Source of the DNA: Paraburkholderia translucens
GTDB taxonomy: Bacteria; Pseudomonadota; Gammaproteobacteria; Burkholderiales; Burkholderiaceae
Assembly: GCF_020881035.1 (NCBI RefSeq)
Contig: NZ_JAJITC010000011.1
Coordinates: 150,669-214,668, forward strand
Direction of reading: 5' to 3'
DNA length: 64,000 nt
Each line of letters opens with the position of its first letter. Positions within the stretch are counted from its first letter, which is position 1. Below, piece after piece: positions 16,664 through 25,192 of the stretch. The notes under the pieces were generated by a model. The model had not been told where the DNA came from. It was given only the letters and a program-made list of their open reading frames with translations, and made no database searches. A program made the translations under genes and the position numbers.

Positions 16664-18247
16664 ATGCGAAAGAACCTGAAAAATATCGGCCTGATCGCCG
16701 CGGGCCTTGCTACCGGTGTCCTTGCCACCCTGCAATTCTCCGCCTCGGCCCAGCAACCCGCTAGCGCTGCGGCCGCCCCGCTGCCGCTAGACCAGCTCAG
16801 GCTCTTTGCCGAAGTGTTCGGGCAGATCAAGCACGAATACGTCGAACCGGTCGACGACAAGAAGCTCCTCACCGCCGCGATCAAGGGCATGGTGTCTAGC
16901 CTCGACCCGCACTCGTCGTACCTCGACAAGACCGATTACGAGGAACTGCAGGAGCAGACCAAGGGCCGCTTCGCGGGCCTCGGCATCGAAATTTCGTCGG
17001 AAGACGGGCTGATCAAGGTGATTTCGCCGATCGAAGACACGCCCGCGTTCCGCGCCGGCATCCGTCCGGGCGACCTGATCACGCGTATCAACGACAAGCC
17101 CGTGCGTGGCATGACGCTCGACCAGGCGGTCAAGCAGATGCGCGGCGAACCCGGCACCAAGGTCACGCTGACCATCTTCCGCAAGACCGATGACCGCACG
17201 TTCCCGCTCACCGTGACGCGCGCGATCATCAAGGTGCAGTCGGTCAAGGGCAAGATCGTTGCGCCGGGCTTCGCCTACGTGCGCATCACGAGCTTCCAGG
17301 AGCGCACCACGCCCGATCTCGCGGCCAAGCTGCAGGATCTCGCGCGCCAGGAGCCGAACCTGAAGGGCCTCATCCTCGATCTGCGGAATAACGGCGGTGG
17401 TCTGCTGCAAAGCGCGGTCGGCGTCGCGGGCGCGTTCCTGCCGCCCAATTCGGTGGTGGTGTCGACCAACGGTCAGATTCCGGATTCGAAGCAGATCTAC
17501 CGCGACACCTACGATAACTACCGTCTGCAGTCGTTCGACAGCGATCCGTTGAAGGACGTCCCGGCCATCTTCAAGACGGTGCCGATGATCGTGCTGACCA
17601 ACGCGTACTCGGCGTCGGCGTCGGAAATCGTCGCCGGGGCGTTGCAGGACCAGCACCGCGCGCTGATCCTCGGCAAGACGACGTTCGGCAAGGGCTCGGT
17701 GCAAACCGTGCGGCCCATGACGGCCGAAACCGCGCTGCGCCTGACCACCGCGTACTACTACACGCCGAGCGGCCGTTCGATCCAGAACAAGGGCATCCGC
17801 CCCGACCTTCCGGTCGATCAATACGCAGAAGGCGATCCGGACGACGCACTCGTGACCCGCGAAGTCGACTACTCGAATCACCTTGCGAACACGCAGGATC
17901 CGAACGAGAAGAAGGAAGCCGAGCAACGAGAACAGGAGCGCATGGAGCAACTGCGTCAGCTCGAAGAGCAGAACGACAAGAAGACGCCGGAACAGCGCCA
18001 GAAGGAACGCGACCGCAAACCGGTCGAGTTCGGTTCGGCCGACGACTTCATGCTGCAACAGGCGGTCGGCAAGCTCGAAGGCAAGCCGGTTCAGGAATCG
18101 AAGTCGTTGATGGAACGCCGTCTGGCGCAGAACAAGCCGGGCACATCGGCCTCCGCACCGGTCGCGGTGAAGCCGACGCAACCGGTGCCCGGCGCATCGG
18201 CACCGGTATCGGCTTCGGCACCGGCATCGGCTCCTGCCGGCAAATAA
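16664..18247 (+). CDS. S41-family C-terminal processing peptidase (CtpA-like)
   Basis: A 527-residue periplasmic protease: signal peptide (residues 1-25), an N-terminal helical region, a PDZ domain at about residues 95-175 (GRFAGLGIEIS... PGDLITRINDKPVRGM), and the S41 catalytic core with NAYSASASEIVAGALQD (Ser) and GKTTFGKGSVQ (Lys). The tail after about residue 400 is a charged coiled-coil-like stretch rich in Glu and Gln, then a Pro/Ala/Ser-rich end. CtpA-type enzymes trim envelope proteins. A TATACT lies at 16604-16609. Confidence 0.94.
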   Translation: MRKNLKNIGLIAAGLATGVLATLQFSASAQQPASAAAAPLPLDQLRLFAEVFGQIKHEYVEPVDDKKLLTAAIKGMVSSLDPHSSYLDKTDYEELQEQTKGRFAGLGIEISSEDGLIKVISPIEDTPAFRAGIRPGDLITRINDKPVRGMTLDQAVKQMRGEPGTKVTLTIFRKTDDRTFPLTVTRAIIKVQSVKGKIVAPGFAYVRITSFQERTTPDLAAKLQDLARQEPNLKGLILDLRNNGGGLLQSAVGVAGAFLPPNSVVVSTNGQIPDSKQIYRDTYDNYRLQSFDSDPLKDVPAIFKTVPMIVLTNAYSASASEIVAGALQDQHRALILGKTTFGKGSVQTVRPMTAETALRLTTAYYYTPSGRSIQNKGIRPDLPVDQYAEGDPDDALVTREVDYSNHLANTQDPNEKKEAEQREQERMEQLRQLEEQNDKKTPEQRQKERDRKPVEFGSADDFMLQQAVGKLEGKPVQESKSLMERRLAQNKPGTSASAPVAVKPTQPVPGASAPVSASAPASAPAGK

Positions 18248-18470
18248 GCAGCCGAATAAGCATTAACCCGCGCGTGTCTTCGCAACGCGATAGTTTGCGA
18301 AGACACGCCGCAACAGTTTCGGCGCAATTCGCCGCATTGCCGGCGGTATGTCACGCCGAGCCGCAGCAAGCCCCCTCCTCGCGCGATTAAAATATCAGCA
18401 CGAATACGCGCCGCAGGCTCCCGGTCTGCCTCTCCTTGCGCGACATAGCGACACACTCACGCGCCCCGCC

Positions 18471-19229
18471 ATGAACGACGATCAACTCCTTCGCTACTCT
18501 CGCCATATCCTCGTCGACGAAATCGGCATCGAGGCGCAGCAGCGTTTTATCGACGCCCACGCGATCATCGTTGGTGCGGGCGGGCTCGGTTCGCCAGCCG
18601 CACTGTATCTCGCGGCGGCGGGCGTCGGCCGTCTGACGCTGGTCGATGCCGATAGCGTCGATCTCACCAACCTGCAGCGGCAGATCCTGCACGTGAGCGC
18701 GTCGGTTGGACGCAGGAAAGTCGAGTCAGGCCGCGACATGCTCGCGCAGATCAATCCCGAGGTCGTCGTCACCGCAGTAGCCGAGCGCGTCGACGATGCG
18801 TGGCTCGATCGCGAGGTGCCGCACGCGAGCGTCGTGCTCGATTGCACCGACAACTTCGCGACGCGTCACGCGATCAACCGCGCGTGCGTCAAGCATCGCG
18901 TGCCGCTCGTGTCGGGCGCGGCGCTGCGCTTCGACGGCCAGATCAGCACCTTCGATTTCCGCAACGAAACGTCGCCGTGCTACGCGTGCGTATTTCCCGA
19001 AGACCAGCCGTTCGAGGAAGTCGCGTGCTCGACGATGGGCGTATTCGCGCCGACGGTCGGCATCATCGGGTCGATGCAGGCGGCCGAAGCGCTGAAGGTG
19101 ATCGGCGAAATTGGCACGCCGCTCGTGGGCCGCCTGACGATGCTCGATTCGCTGAGGATGGAGTGGAACACGATGCGCATCGGGCGTCAGCCGGATTGTC
19201 CGGTGTGCGGCCACGCGCACGGGTCCTGA
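18471..19229 (+). CDS. HesA/MoeB/ThiF family adenylyltransferase
   Basis: 252 residues from ATG 18471, where the family start MNDDQLLRYSRHILVDEIGIE begins. The E1-like ATP-binding motif GAGGLGSPAALYLAAAGVG is near residue 34, and the DCTDNFATRHAINRAC segment near residue 120. Two CxxC pairs (CYAC near residue 168 and CPVC near residue 244) form the zinc site. The ACSTMGVFAP loop holds a cysteine. It adenylates the C-terminus of a sulfur-carrier protein such as MoaD or ThiS; which one cannot be told because no partner gene is nearby. Confidence 0.9.
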   Translation: MNDDQLLRYSRHILVDEIGIEAQQRFIDAHAIIVGAGGLGSPAALYLAAAGVGRLTLVDADSVDLTNLQRQILHVSASVGRRKVESGRDMLAQINPEVVVTAVAERVDDAWLDREVPHASVVLDCTDNFATRHAINRACVKHRVPLVSGAALRFDGQISTFDFRNETSPCYACVFPEDQPFEEVACSTMGVFAPTVGIIGSMQAAEALKVIGEIGTPLVGRLTMLDSLRMEWNTMRIGRQPDCPVCGHAHGS

Positions 19230-19244
19230 GCCTGGCTCCGCGCC

Positions 19245-19275
19245 AATAAGAAAAACGCCGCACACGTGCGGCGTT
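19245..19275 (-). terminator. Terminator downstream of ptsI (convergent with the ThiF/MoeB gene)
   Basis: A 9-bp stem AACGCCGCA/TGCGGCGTT (19254-19262 with 19267-19275) and a 4-base loop. On the minus strand it is followed by TTTCTTATT, which fits a terminator for ptsI ending at 19310. The plus-strand side has only TTCCGTT, so it may work weakly in that direction too. Confidence 0.8.
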
Positions 19276-19309
19276 CCGTTCAACGAGGCGCGGACAAAGC
19301 GCCTCGGAT

Positions 19310-21061
19310 TCAAACCAGCGCGACGCGCTTGAGCGCCGCCTGCACCTCTTCCGGCTCGAACGAAGCCAGCACGTCGGCAACCGGCTTCTCCAGCGTCTTC
19401 AGATGAGAGCGCAGCACCTCCTGCTTGACCTCGAGCAACTGGCTCGGATGCATCGAAAACTCGGTCAGGCCCATGCCGAGCAACAGACGCGTCAACGCCG
19501 GATCGCCCGCCATCTCACCACACACCGACACGGGCACGCCCGCGCGCTTCGCCTCGCGCAGCGTGAACGCGATCAGATGCAGCACCGCCGGATGAAGCGG
19601 GTCGTACAGATGGGCGACCGCGTTGTCAGCGCGATCTATCGCAAGCGTGTACTGGATCAGATCGTTGGTGCCGATCGACAGGAAATCGAGCCGCTTGAGA
19701 AACAGCGGCAACGCGATCGCGGCGGCCGGTATTTCGATCATCGCGCCGATCTGCACGTTCGGATCGTAGGCGATGCCCGCGTCGTCGAGTTGGCGCTTGG
19801 CTTCGCGGATCAGATCGAGCGTCTGGTCGATTTCCTGCGCGTGCGCGAGCATCGGAATCAGGATCTTCACCTTGCCGAACGCCGACGCGCGCAGGATCGC
19901 GCGCAGCTGCGTGAGGAACATCTGCGGCTCGGACAGGCTCCAGCGAATCGCGCGCAAGCCGAGCGCCGGATTCGCGGCGGTCTCGTAGCCGTCGCCGCCG
20001 CCCATCGAATCGAGCGGCTTGTCGGCGCCGACATCGATGGTGCGAATCGTGACCGGCAAGCCGTTCATCAGCTCGACGGCACGCCGATATGCGCCGAACT
20101 GCTCCTCCTCTTCGGGCATCCGGTCCTTGTGATTCATGAACAGGAATTCGGTGCGGAATAGACCCACGCCGGTCGCGCCCGATTCGATCGCCGCGCGCGC
20201 GTCGTCCGGCAGTTCGATGTTCGCGCACAGTTCGATGCGCGTGCCGCACAACGTTTGCGTCGGCGAGAACTTGAGCCGTTGCAGCTTGCGCTGCTCCAGT
20301 TCCTTCTCGCTTTGCCGGTACGAGTATTCCTCGAGCACGATCGGCGCGGGATCGACGATCACGATGCCGTGGTCGCCATCGACGATGATCAGGTCGTCCT
20401 GGCGGATCAGCGCGCTCGCATGTTGCACGCCGACCGCGGCCGGTATGCCGAGGCTGCGCGCGACGATCGCGGTGTGTGACGTACGTCCGCCGAGATCGGT
20501 GACGAAGCCCTGGAACGTTTGCGTTTTGAACTGCATCATGTCGGCCGGCGCGATGTCGTGCGCGACGACGATCATCTCGTCGCATGCGCCATGCACGTTG
20601 TCGGCAATGCCCGTCGCGCCCGCGAGCGCCTTCAGCACCCGCTCGACGACCTGCTCGATGTCAGCCTTGCGCTCGCGCAGGTATTCGTCTTCGATATCGT
20701 CGAAATGGCGCGACAGACGCTCGAGCTGTTCAGTCAGCGCCCACTCGACGTTGTAGCGGCGCGTGCGGATCAGGTCGATGGTTTCCTGAACGAGCATCGC
20801 GTCGTTCAGGATCATCGCGTGAACGTCGATGAACGCGCCCATTTCGCTGGGAGCATCCGCGGCGAGATCGGCGCGCAGCGTGTCGAGTTCTTCATGCACG
20901 CGACGCTGAGCCGCGCGAAAACGCTCGACCTCGCCTTCGATCCGGGCAGGTTCGATCAGATAGTGGTCTACGTCGAGTGCTGCCGGGGCGATCAGATAGG
21001 CCCGCCCGATGGCGATACCGCGTGACACGGGAATTCCATGCAGCGTGAATGACACGCGCAC
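19310..21061 (-). CDS. ptsI: Phosphoenolpyruvate-protein phosphotransferase (PTS enzyme I)
   Basis: 583 residues with EI domain order: N-terminal HPr-binding helices, the phosphohistidine domain with GGRTSHTAIVARSLG (about residue 190), and a PEP-binding TIM barrel with GLFRTEFLFM, IGTNDLIQYTLAIDR and VCGEMAGDPA (catalytic Cys). There is no GAF domain, so it is EI and not EI-Ntr. It moves phosphate from PEP to HPr. No sugar permease gene is near, so this PTS probably regulates or serves distant transporters. It is separated from ptsH by 365 bases and a terminator. Confidence 0.95.
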   Translation of the reverse strand: MRVSFTLHGIPVSRGIAIGRAYLIAPAALDVDHYLIEPARIEGEVERFRAAQRRVHEELDTLRADLAADAPSEMGAFIDVHAMILNDAMLVQETIDLIRTRRYNVEWALTEQLERLSRHFDDIEDEYLRERKADIEQVVERVLKALAGATGIADNVHGACDEMIVVAHDIAPADMMQFKTQTFQGFVTDLGGRTSHTAIVARSLGIPAAVGVQHASALIRQDDLIIVDGDHGIVIVDPAPIVLEEYSYRQSEKELEQRKLQRLKFSPTQTLCGTRIELCANIELPDDARAAIESGATGVGLFRTEFLFMNHKDRMPEEEEQFGAYRRAVELMNGLPVTIRTIDVGADKPLDSMGGGDGYETAANPALGLRAIRWSLSEPQMFLTQLRAILRASAFGKVKILIPMLAHAQEIDQTLDLIREAKRQLDDAGIAYDPNVQIGAMIEIPAAAIALPLFLKRLDFLSIGTNDLIQYTLAIDRADNAVAHLYDPLHPAVLHLIAFTLREAKRAGVPVSVCGEMAGDPALTRLLLGMGLTEFSMHPSQLLEVKQEVLRSHLKTLEKPVADVLASFEPEEVQAALKRVALV

Positions 21062-21426
21062 CTCCTCTAGTTGTGTAATGCCGCGGCAAACCGCTGCAAT
21101 GCTCTCAGACTGTACTGGGCATTATAAATTCCGTGCCTTTTTGAAGTATGCCTGGGGTGTGTGCAGCGCAACACGAATTATCGTAATCGGGCGTTCATCG
21201 GTGCCCCAATGCCTCGTTTAATATACGTCGCGCTAAATATATGGTTTAAACATTAAAAACGCATGTCGCCTTAAGGACTCTTTCCAATGGCCTTCGCGCC
21301 GCTTCTGCATCTCTTTGATGCCGATTAGCACGCCGCCTGGTATGGCATTCAAATGTCGACGGCGAAAAAAAGCCGCGAACTCGGCCGCGGCTTTTTTCCG
21401 GTTAGTCGATTGCCAGACGAATGGCT
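21062..21426. other. AT-rich intergenic region between ptsH and ptsI
   Basis: 365 bases with no credible frame. It contains the ptsH terminator (21366-21397) and, on the minus strand, a TATAAT (21121-21126) about 60 bases before ptsI, without a good -35. Positions 21220-21275 are unusually AT-rich (TTTAATATACG, TAAATATATGGTTTAAAC) for this genome. Confidence 0.6.
21366..21397 (-). terminator. Strong terminator after ptsH
   Basis: A 12-bp stem AAAAAAGCCGCG/CGCGGCTTTTTT (21366-21377 with 21386-21397) with an 8-base loop. The A-run on one side and T-run on the other make it bidirectional. It lies 30 bases after the ptsH stop and should uncouple ptsH from ptsI. Confidence 0.9.
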
Positions 21427-21696
21427 TTATTGGCCCTCGCCGAATTTATCGGCGATCAGTTTCAGCAGCGCGTCCATCGCATCCTTTTCGTCGGCGCCTT
21501 CAGTTTCAATCAGCACGGTACTGCCGATGCCGGCGGCCAGCATCATCACGCCCATGATGCTCTTTGCGTTGATACGGCGGCCGTTGCGGCTCATCCAGAT
21601 TTCCGCCTGGTAATTGCCTGCGAGTTGCGTCAACTTGGCCGACGCGCGTGCGTGCAGCCCCAGCTTGTTCACAATAGTCGTTTCCTGTTGCAGCAT
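21427..21696 (-). CDS. ptsH: PTS phosphocarrier protein HPr
   Basis: 89 residues from ATG 21696; 38 extra upstream codons in the open frame have no family support. The phosphorylation site is NKLGLHARASAKL (His at about residue 15) and the second motif is INAKSIMGVMMLAA, where the Ser matches the regulatory Ser46 position. HPr takes phosphate from enzyme I and gives it to EIIA. It follows the EIIA gene with a 124-base gap. Confidence 0.96.
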   Translation of the reverse strand: MLQQETTIVNKLGLHARASAKLTQLAGNYQAEIWMSRNGRRINAKSIMGVMMLAAGIGSTVLIETEGADEKDAMDALLKLIADKFGEGQ

Positions 21697-21820
21697 GTGA
21701 TGGTCCGAAGCGCGGTGAATGAAATGGTGAAAGGTGAAACTGCAAAGCCGTTCCGATGCGATTGAAGCCGTTTTCGAGCCGCTCGAATCTGTCGATACCT
21801 TGCGCGCCAACCGGCCCGAT

Positions 21821-22348
21821 CTACAGGCCGGCCGCGTCCGTCTTTTGCGTCAGATCGGCATCGGCCGGCAACGCGGGAATACAGTCGCCGGGCGCCGCGT
21901 CGGGCGGCAGCGCCGCCACGCAATCGGCCGCGCAAACCGGCGGCGCGACCAGTTCCGGCGTCGCCGGTCCGATCGCGTGCACGCCCTTGGTCGCGCCGGC
22001 GAGCGCCTTGTCGACGAGCGTGTCGAGCGGAGTCGCGCGATAGCAGACCGCGCGCACGAGCATCGGCAGATTGACGCCGCACAGCACCCGCACGTCCGGG
22101 ATGTTGGCGAGCCGGCCCGCGATGTTGGCCGGTGTCGCGCCGAACATGTCGGTCAGCACGAGCGCGCCGTTCTCTTCCCTCAGCCGCTCGATTTCCAAAT
22201 TCGCGAACGCGACGACCTGCGCGGGATCGCAATCCGGCGACACGTCGATCACGCCGATACGCGCCGGCAAACCGCCATAGATGTGGGAAATGCAATCGCG
22301 CAACGCGGTGGCGAATGGAGCGTGCGCAACGATCAGAATGCCTGCCAT
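21821..22348 (-). CDS. PTS mannose-family EIIA component
   Basis: 175 residues from ATG 22348 (MAGILIVAHAPFATALRDC). The active histidine is in VAHAP at residue 9, and LTDMFGATPANIA near residue 70 is typical of the EIIA-Man fold. Proteobacterial loci with EIIA-Man, HPr and EI but no EIIBC are regarded as regulatory. The protein carries a C-terminal extension of about 40 residues, rich in Pro/Ala with three Cys (VCAADCVAALPPDAAPGDC), beyond the usual EIIA length. Confidence 0.9.
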   Translation of the reverse strand: MAGILIVAHAPFATALRDCISHIYGGLPARIGVIDVSPDCDPAQVVAFANLEIERLREENGALVLTDMFGATPANIAGRLANIPDVRVLCGVNLPMLVRAVCYRATPLDTLVDKALAGATKGVHAIGPATPELVAPPVCAADCVAALPPDAAPGDCIPALPADADLTQKTDAAGL

Positions 22349-22591
22349 ATCAGCCTTGCTGCAAAAGAACGGCCCCAAACCGTGAACCGGGACTCGAGCC
22401 CGGTTCGTCACCGCCCCGGACCGGCCGTGGGTCGCAAGGGAGGGGATGCATCGTCAGGAGAGCGGGCATTGTAACAGGCCCATTTTCGCGCCAAACCCGA
22501 CGGCGCGCTCGATTCCGATTTACTGCACAGATTGGGGTCGCAGCCGGCCAATCAAGGCGGCAGCGCCGGCACGCCACGCGAGCGCCGGGCG

Positions 22592-23548
22592 TCAGCCGAC
22601 CGCGCGCTCCAGCGCGTCGACGAACATCGCGGCAACGTCGAAACCGGTCTGATCCATGATCTCGCGGAAACACGTCGGGCTCGTGACGTTCACCTCGGTA
22701 AGCCAGTCGCCGATCGCGTCGAGCCCGACCAACAGCAGGCCGCGCGCCGCCAGCACCGGGGCCAGCGTCTCGGCGATCTTGCGATCGTGCTCGCTGAGCG
22801 GCCGCGCCACGCCCAGTCCGCCCGCCGCGAGATTGCCGCGCACCTCATTGCCCTGAGGAATGCGAGCGAGCGAGTACGGCACCGCCTCGCCACCGATCAA
22901 CAGAATGCGCTTGTCACCCTCCTTGATCTCGGGGATGAATTTCTGCGCCATCACCGTGCGCGCGCCGTCGTGGCTCAGCATTTCCACGATCGAGCCGAGG
23001 TTCATGCCGTCCGCCTTGACGCGGAACACGCCCATGCCGCCCATGCCGTCGAGCGGCTTCAGGATCACGTCGCCGTGCTGCTCGTGGAACGCGCGCAGAC
23101 GCGCCGGGTCGCGCGTCACCAGCGTCGGCGCGACGAACTGTGCGAATTCGCCGATCGCGAGTTTCTCGGAATGATCACGGATCGCCTGCGGCTTGTTGAA
23201 AATGCGCGCGCCGCCGCGCTCGGCCAGCTCAAGCAACCAGGTCGACGTCACGTATTCCATGTCGAACGGCGGGTCCTTGCGCATCACGACCGCGCCGAAG
23301 CGCGCGAGCGCGCGCGGGGCGGCCGGATCGGCCGCGAACCACACGTCACGATGCAGATCGGCGGTGTCGCCGGTGATCGCAATGCGCTGCACGTTCGCCT
23401 CGACGTCGCCGCCCGTCCACGCCAGATGTTTGGGCTCGCAGGCGTACACCGTGTGACCGCGGCGCGCCGCTTCGGCCATCATTGCGTAGGTCGTGTCCTT
23501 GTAGATCTTGAAATGGCTGAGCGGATCGGCGATGAAAAGAATGTCCAT
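22592..23548 (-). CDS. gshB: Glutathione synthetase
   Basis: 318 residues from ATG 23548 (MDILFIADPLSHFKIYKDTTYAMM). An ATP-grasp enzyme adding glycine to gamma-glutamylcysteine. Motifs: MRKDPPFDMEYV, VILKPLDGMGGMGVFRV (the ATP-grasp flexible loop), FIPEIKEGDKRILLIGGE, and LLLVGLDAIGDWLTEVNVTSPT at the end. It is 103 bases downstream of gshA on the same strand, so both steps of glutathione synthesis are encoded together. Confidence 0.97.
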   Translation of the reverse strand: MDILFIADPLSHFKIYKDTTYAMMAEAARRGHTVYACEPKHLAWTGGDVEANVQRIAITGDTADLHRDVWFAADPAAPRALARFGAVVMRKDPPFDMEYVTSTWLLELAERGGARIFNKPQAIRDHSEKLAIGEFAQFVAPTLVTRDPARLRAFHEQHGDVILKPLDGMGGMGVFRVKADGMNLGSIVEMLSHDGARTVMAQKFIPEIKEGDKRILLIGGEAVPYSLARIPQGNEVRGNLAAGGLGVARPLSEHDRKIAETLAPVLAARGLLLVGLDAIGDWLTEVNVTSPTCFREIMDQTGFDVAAMFVDALERAVG

Positions 23549-23651
23549 GAAACTCCCGGTGCGCCCTGAGTGGCGTGACATTGTTCGTCAATATAGTCTT
23601 TGAAGACGGCGATGGCGGCACGCTTGCCGCCATCCTGCCGCGCGAGGTGGC

Positions 23652-24941
23652 TTAGACCTGGATCGCTTCGGGATCGGTCTTTTCGAGTTCGACCGATGCG
23701 GCGAGCAGCCCGAGCCGCGCCACGACGCCGTACATGTAAAAGCGGTTCGGCGGCGCCGCGCCGGGCTTTGCGTGCGCATCGGGCAGCGCCGTATGTTCGA
23801 AGCCGAGCGGCACGAAGTGCATACCCGGCGCGTTCAGATTCTGGTCGCGCTCGCGGCTGCCGTGCACGCGATAGAAGCCGCCCACCACATAGCGGTCGAT
23901 CATGTAGACGACCGGCTCGGCAACTTCCTCGCCGATGCGCTCGAACGTGTACACGCCTTCCTGCACGATGACGTCGTGAACGTCGAGGCCGTCTTTGGTC
24001 GCGGCCATGCGCGTGCGTTCGCGCTTGGTGAGCGCGGCGACTTCCGACGCGTCGTGCAGGGTCATCACGCCCATGCCGTAGGTGCCCGCATCGGACTTGA
24101 TGATGACGTACGGTTTCTCGGAGATGCCGTACTCGCGATACTTGCGCGCGATCTTCTTCAGCACGCCGTCGATCGCATCGGCAAGCGCTTCCTCACCGGT
24201 GCGCTGCTGGAAGTCGACACCTTCGACGTGCGCGAAGTACGGATTGATCATCCAGGGGTCGATCTCGACCAGCTTCGCGAACTTCTTCGCGACGTCGTCA
24301 TAACACGAGAAATGCATCGACTTGCGACGCACGGCCCAGCCCGCATGCAGCGGCGGCAACAGGTACTGCTCGTGCAGATTTTCGAGCACGGGCGGAATGC
24401 CGCCGGACAGATCGTTGTTCAACAGGATCGAGCACGGGTCGAAGTTCTTCAGCCCAAGCCGGCGCGGCGAGCGCTCGAGCGGTTCGAGCACGAGCTTCTG
24501 GCCGTCGGACAGCGCGATCGTGACCGGGCCGCTGATGGTTTCGTCGAGCGTGCCGAAGCGCACGTTCAGACCCGCCTGGCGCATGATCGACGCGAGCCGC
24601 GCGACGTTCTCGAGATAGAAAGCGTTGCGGGTATGGCGCTCCGGAATCACGAGCAGATTCTTCGCGTCCGGGCAGATCTTTTCGATGGAGGCCATCGCGG
24701 CCTGGACTGCGAGCGGCAGCACTTCCTGCGGCAGATTGTTGAAGGCGCCGGGAAAGAGATTGGTGTCGACCGGCGCGAGCTTGAAGCCCGCGTTGCGCAA
24801 ATCGACGGAACAGTAGAACGGCGGCGTGTGCTCCTGCCATTCAAGCCGGAACCAGCGTTCGATAGCGGGCGTGGCATCGAGGATCTTCCGCTCGAGGTCG
24901 AGCAGCGGGCCGTTTAACGCCGTAACTAGGTGCGGAACCAT
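23652..24941 (-). CDS. gshA: Glutamate-cysteine ligase (proteobacterial GshA type)
   Basis: 429 residues. The sequence follows the betaproteobacterial glutamate-cysteine ligase family, unrelated in length to E. coli GshA: TPPFYCSVDLRNAGFKLAPVDTNLFPGAFNNL near residue 40, MLLVIPERHTRN-like NLLVIPERHTRNAFYLENV, and KSDAGTYGMGVMTLHD near residue 285. It catalyses the first, rate-limiting step of glutathione formation, in the cytoplasm. It is upstream of gshB in the same direction. Confidence 0.94.
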   Translation of the reverse strand: MVPHLVTALNGPLLDLERKILDATPAIERWFRLEWQEHTPPFYCSVDLRNAGFKLAPVDTNLFPGAFNNLPQEVLPLAVQAAMASIEKICPDAKNLLVIPERHTRNAFYLENVARLASIMRQAGLNVRFGTLDETISGPVTIALSDGQKLVLEPLERSPRRLGLKNFDPCSILLNNDLSGGIPPVLENLHEQYLLPPLHAGWAVRRKSMHFSCYDDVAKKFAKLVEIDPWMINPYFAHVEGVDFQQRTGEEALADAIDGVLKKIARKYREYGISEKPYVIIKSDAGTYGMGVMTLHDASEVAALTKRERTRMAATKDGLDVHDVIVQEGVYTFERIGEEVAEPVVYMIDRYVVGGFYRVHGSRERDQNLNAPGMHFVPLGFEHTALPDAHAKPGAAPPNRFYMYGVVARLGLLAASVELEKTDPEAIQV

Positions 24942-25089
24942 TGATCACTCGCAGACTGGAGAAAAAAGATTGTAGAACAATTGCTTTTCTCATTTGGGGA
25001 CGGTTTCTCCATTCGCAAGCAGACTCGAAGGCATTCTCCCTAACACGATGATAGACGCGGAAATTTGCCATTCGCAACCGGCTCCGCAA

Positions 25090-25178
25090 GAAAAAAGCCC
25101 GCCATGAAGGCGGGCGAAATTGCTGCGCTTGCTAATCTTCTTTCTTGATCCGCGGGCCATGAAGCGCGGGCCCGCGGA
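25090..25178 (-). terminator. Tandem hairpins ending the glnK-amtB transcript
   Basis: Two stems beyond the amtB stop. The first is a 10-bp stem TCCGCGGGCC/GGCCCGCGGA (25149-25158 with 25169-25178). The second is a 7-bp GCCCGCC/GGCGGGC stem (25097-25103 with 25109-25115), followed on the minus strand by TTTTTT. The second is a regular rho-independent terminator. Confidence 0.85.
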
Positions 25179-25192
25179 CGTGCAGTCTTCCG

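Noticed and set aside
22384..22406. GAACCGGG/CCCGGTTC hairpin resembling a tRNA T-arm on the minus strand
   Set aside because: The loop is CTCGAGT, not the TTCRANY form, there is no pairing acceptor stem or anticodon arm around it, and no CCA end.
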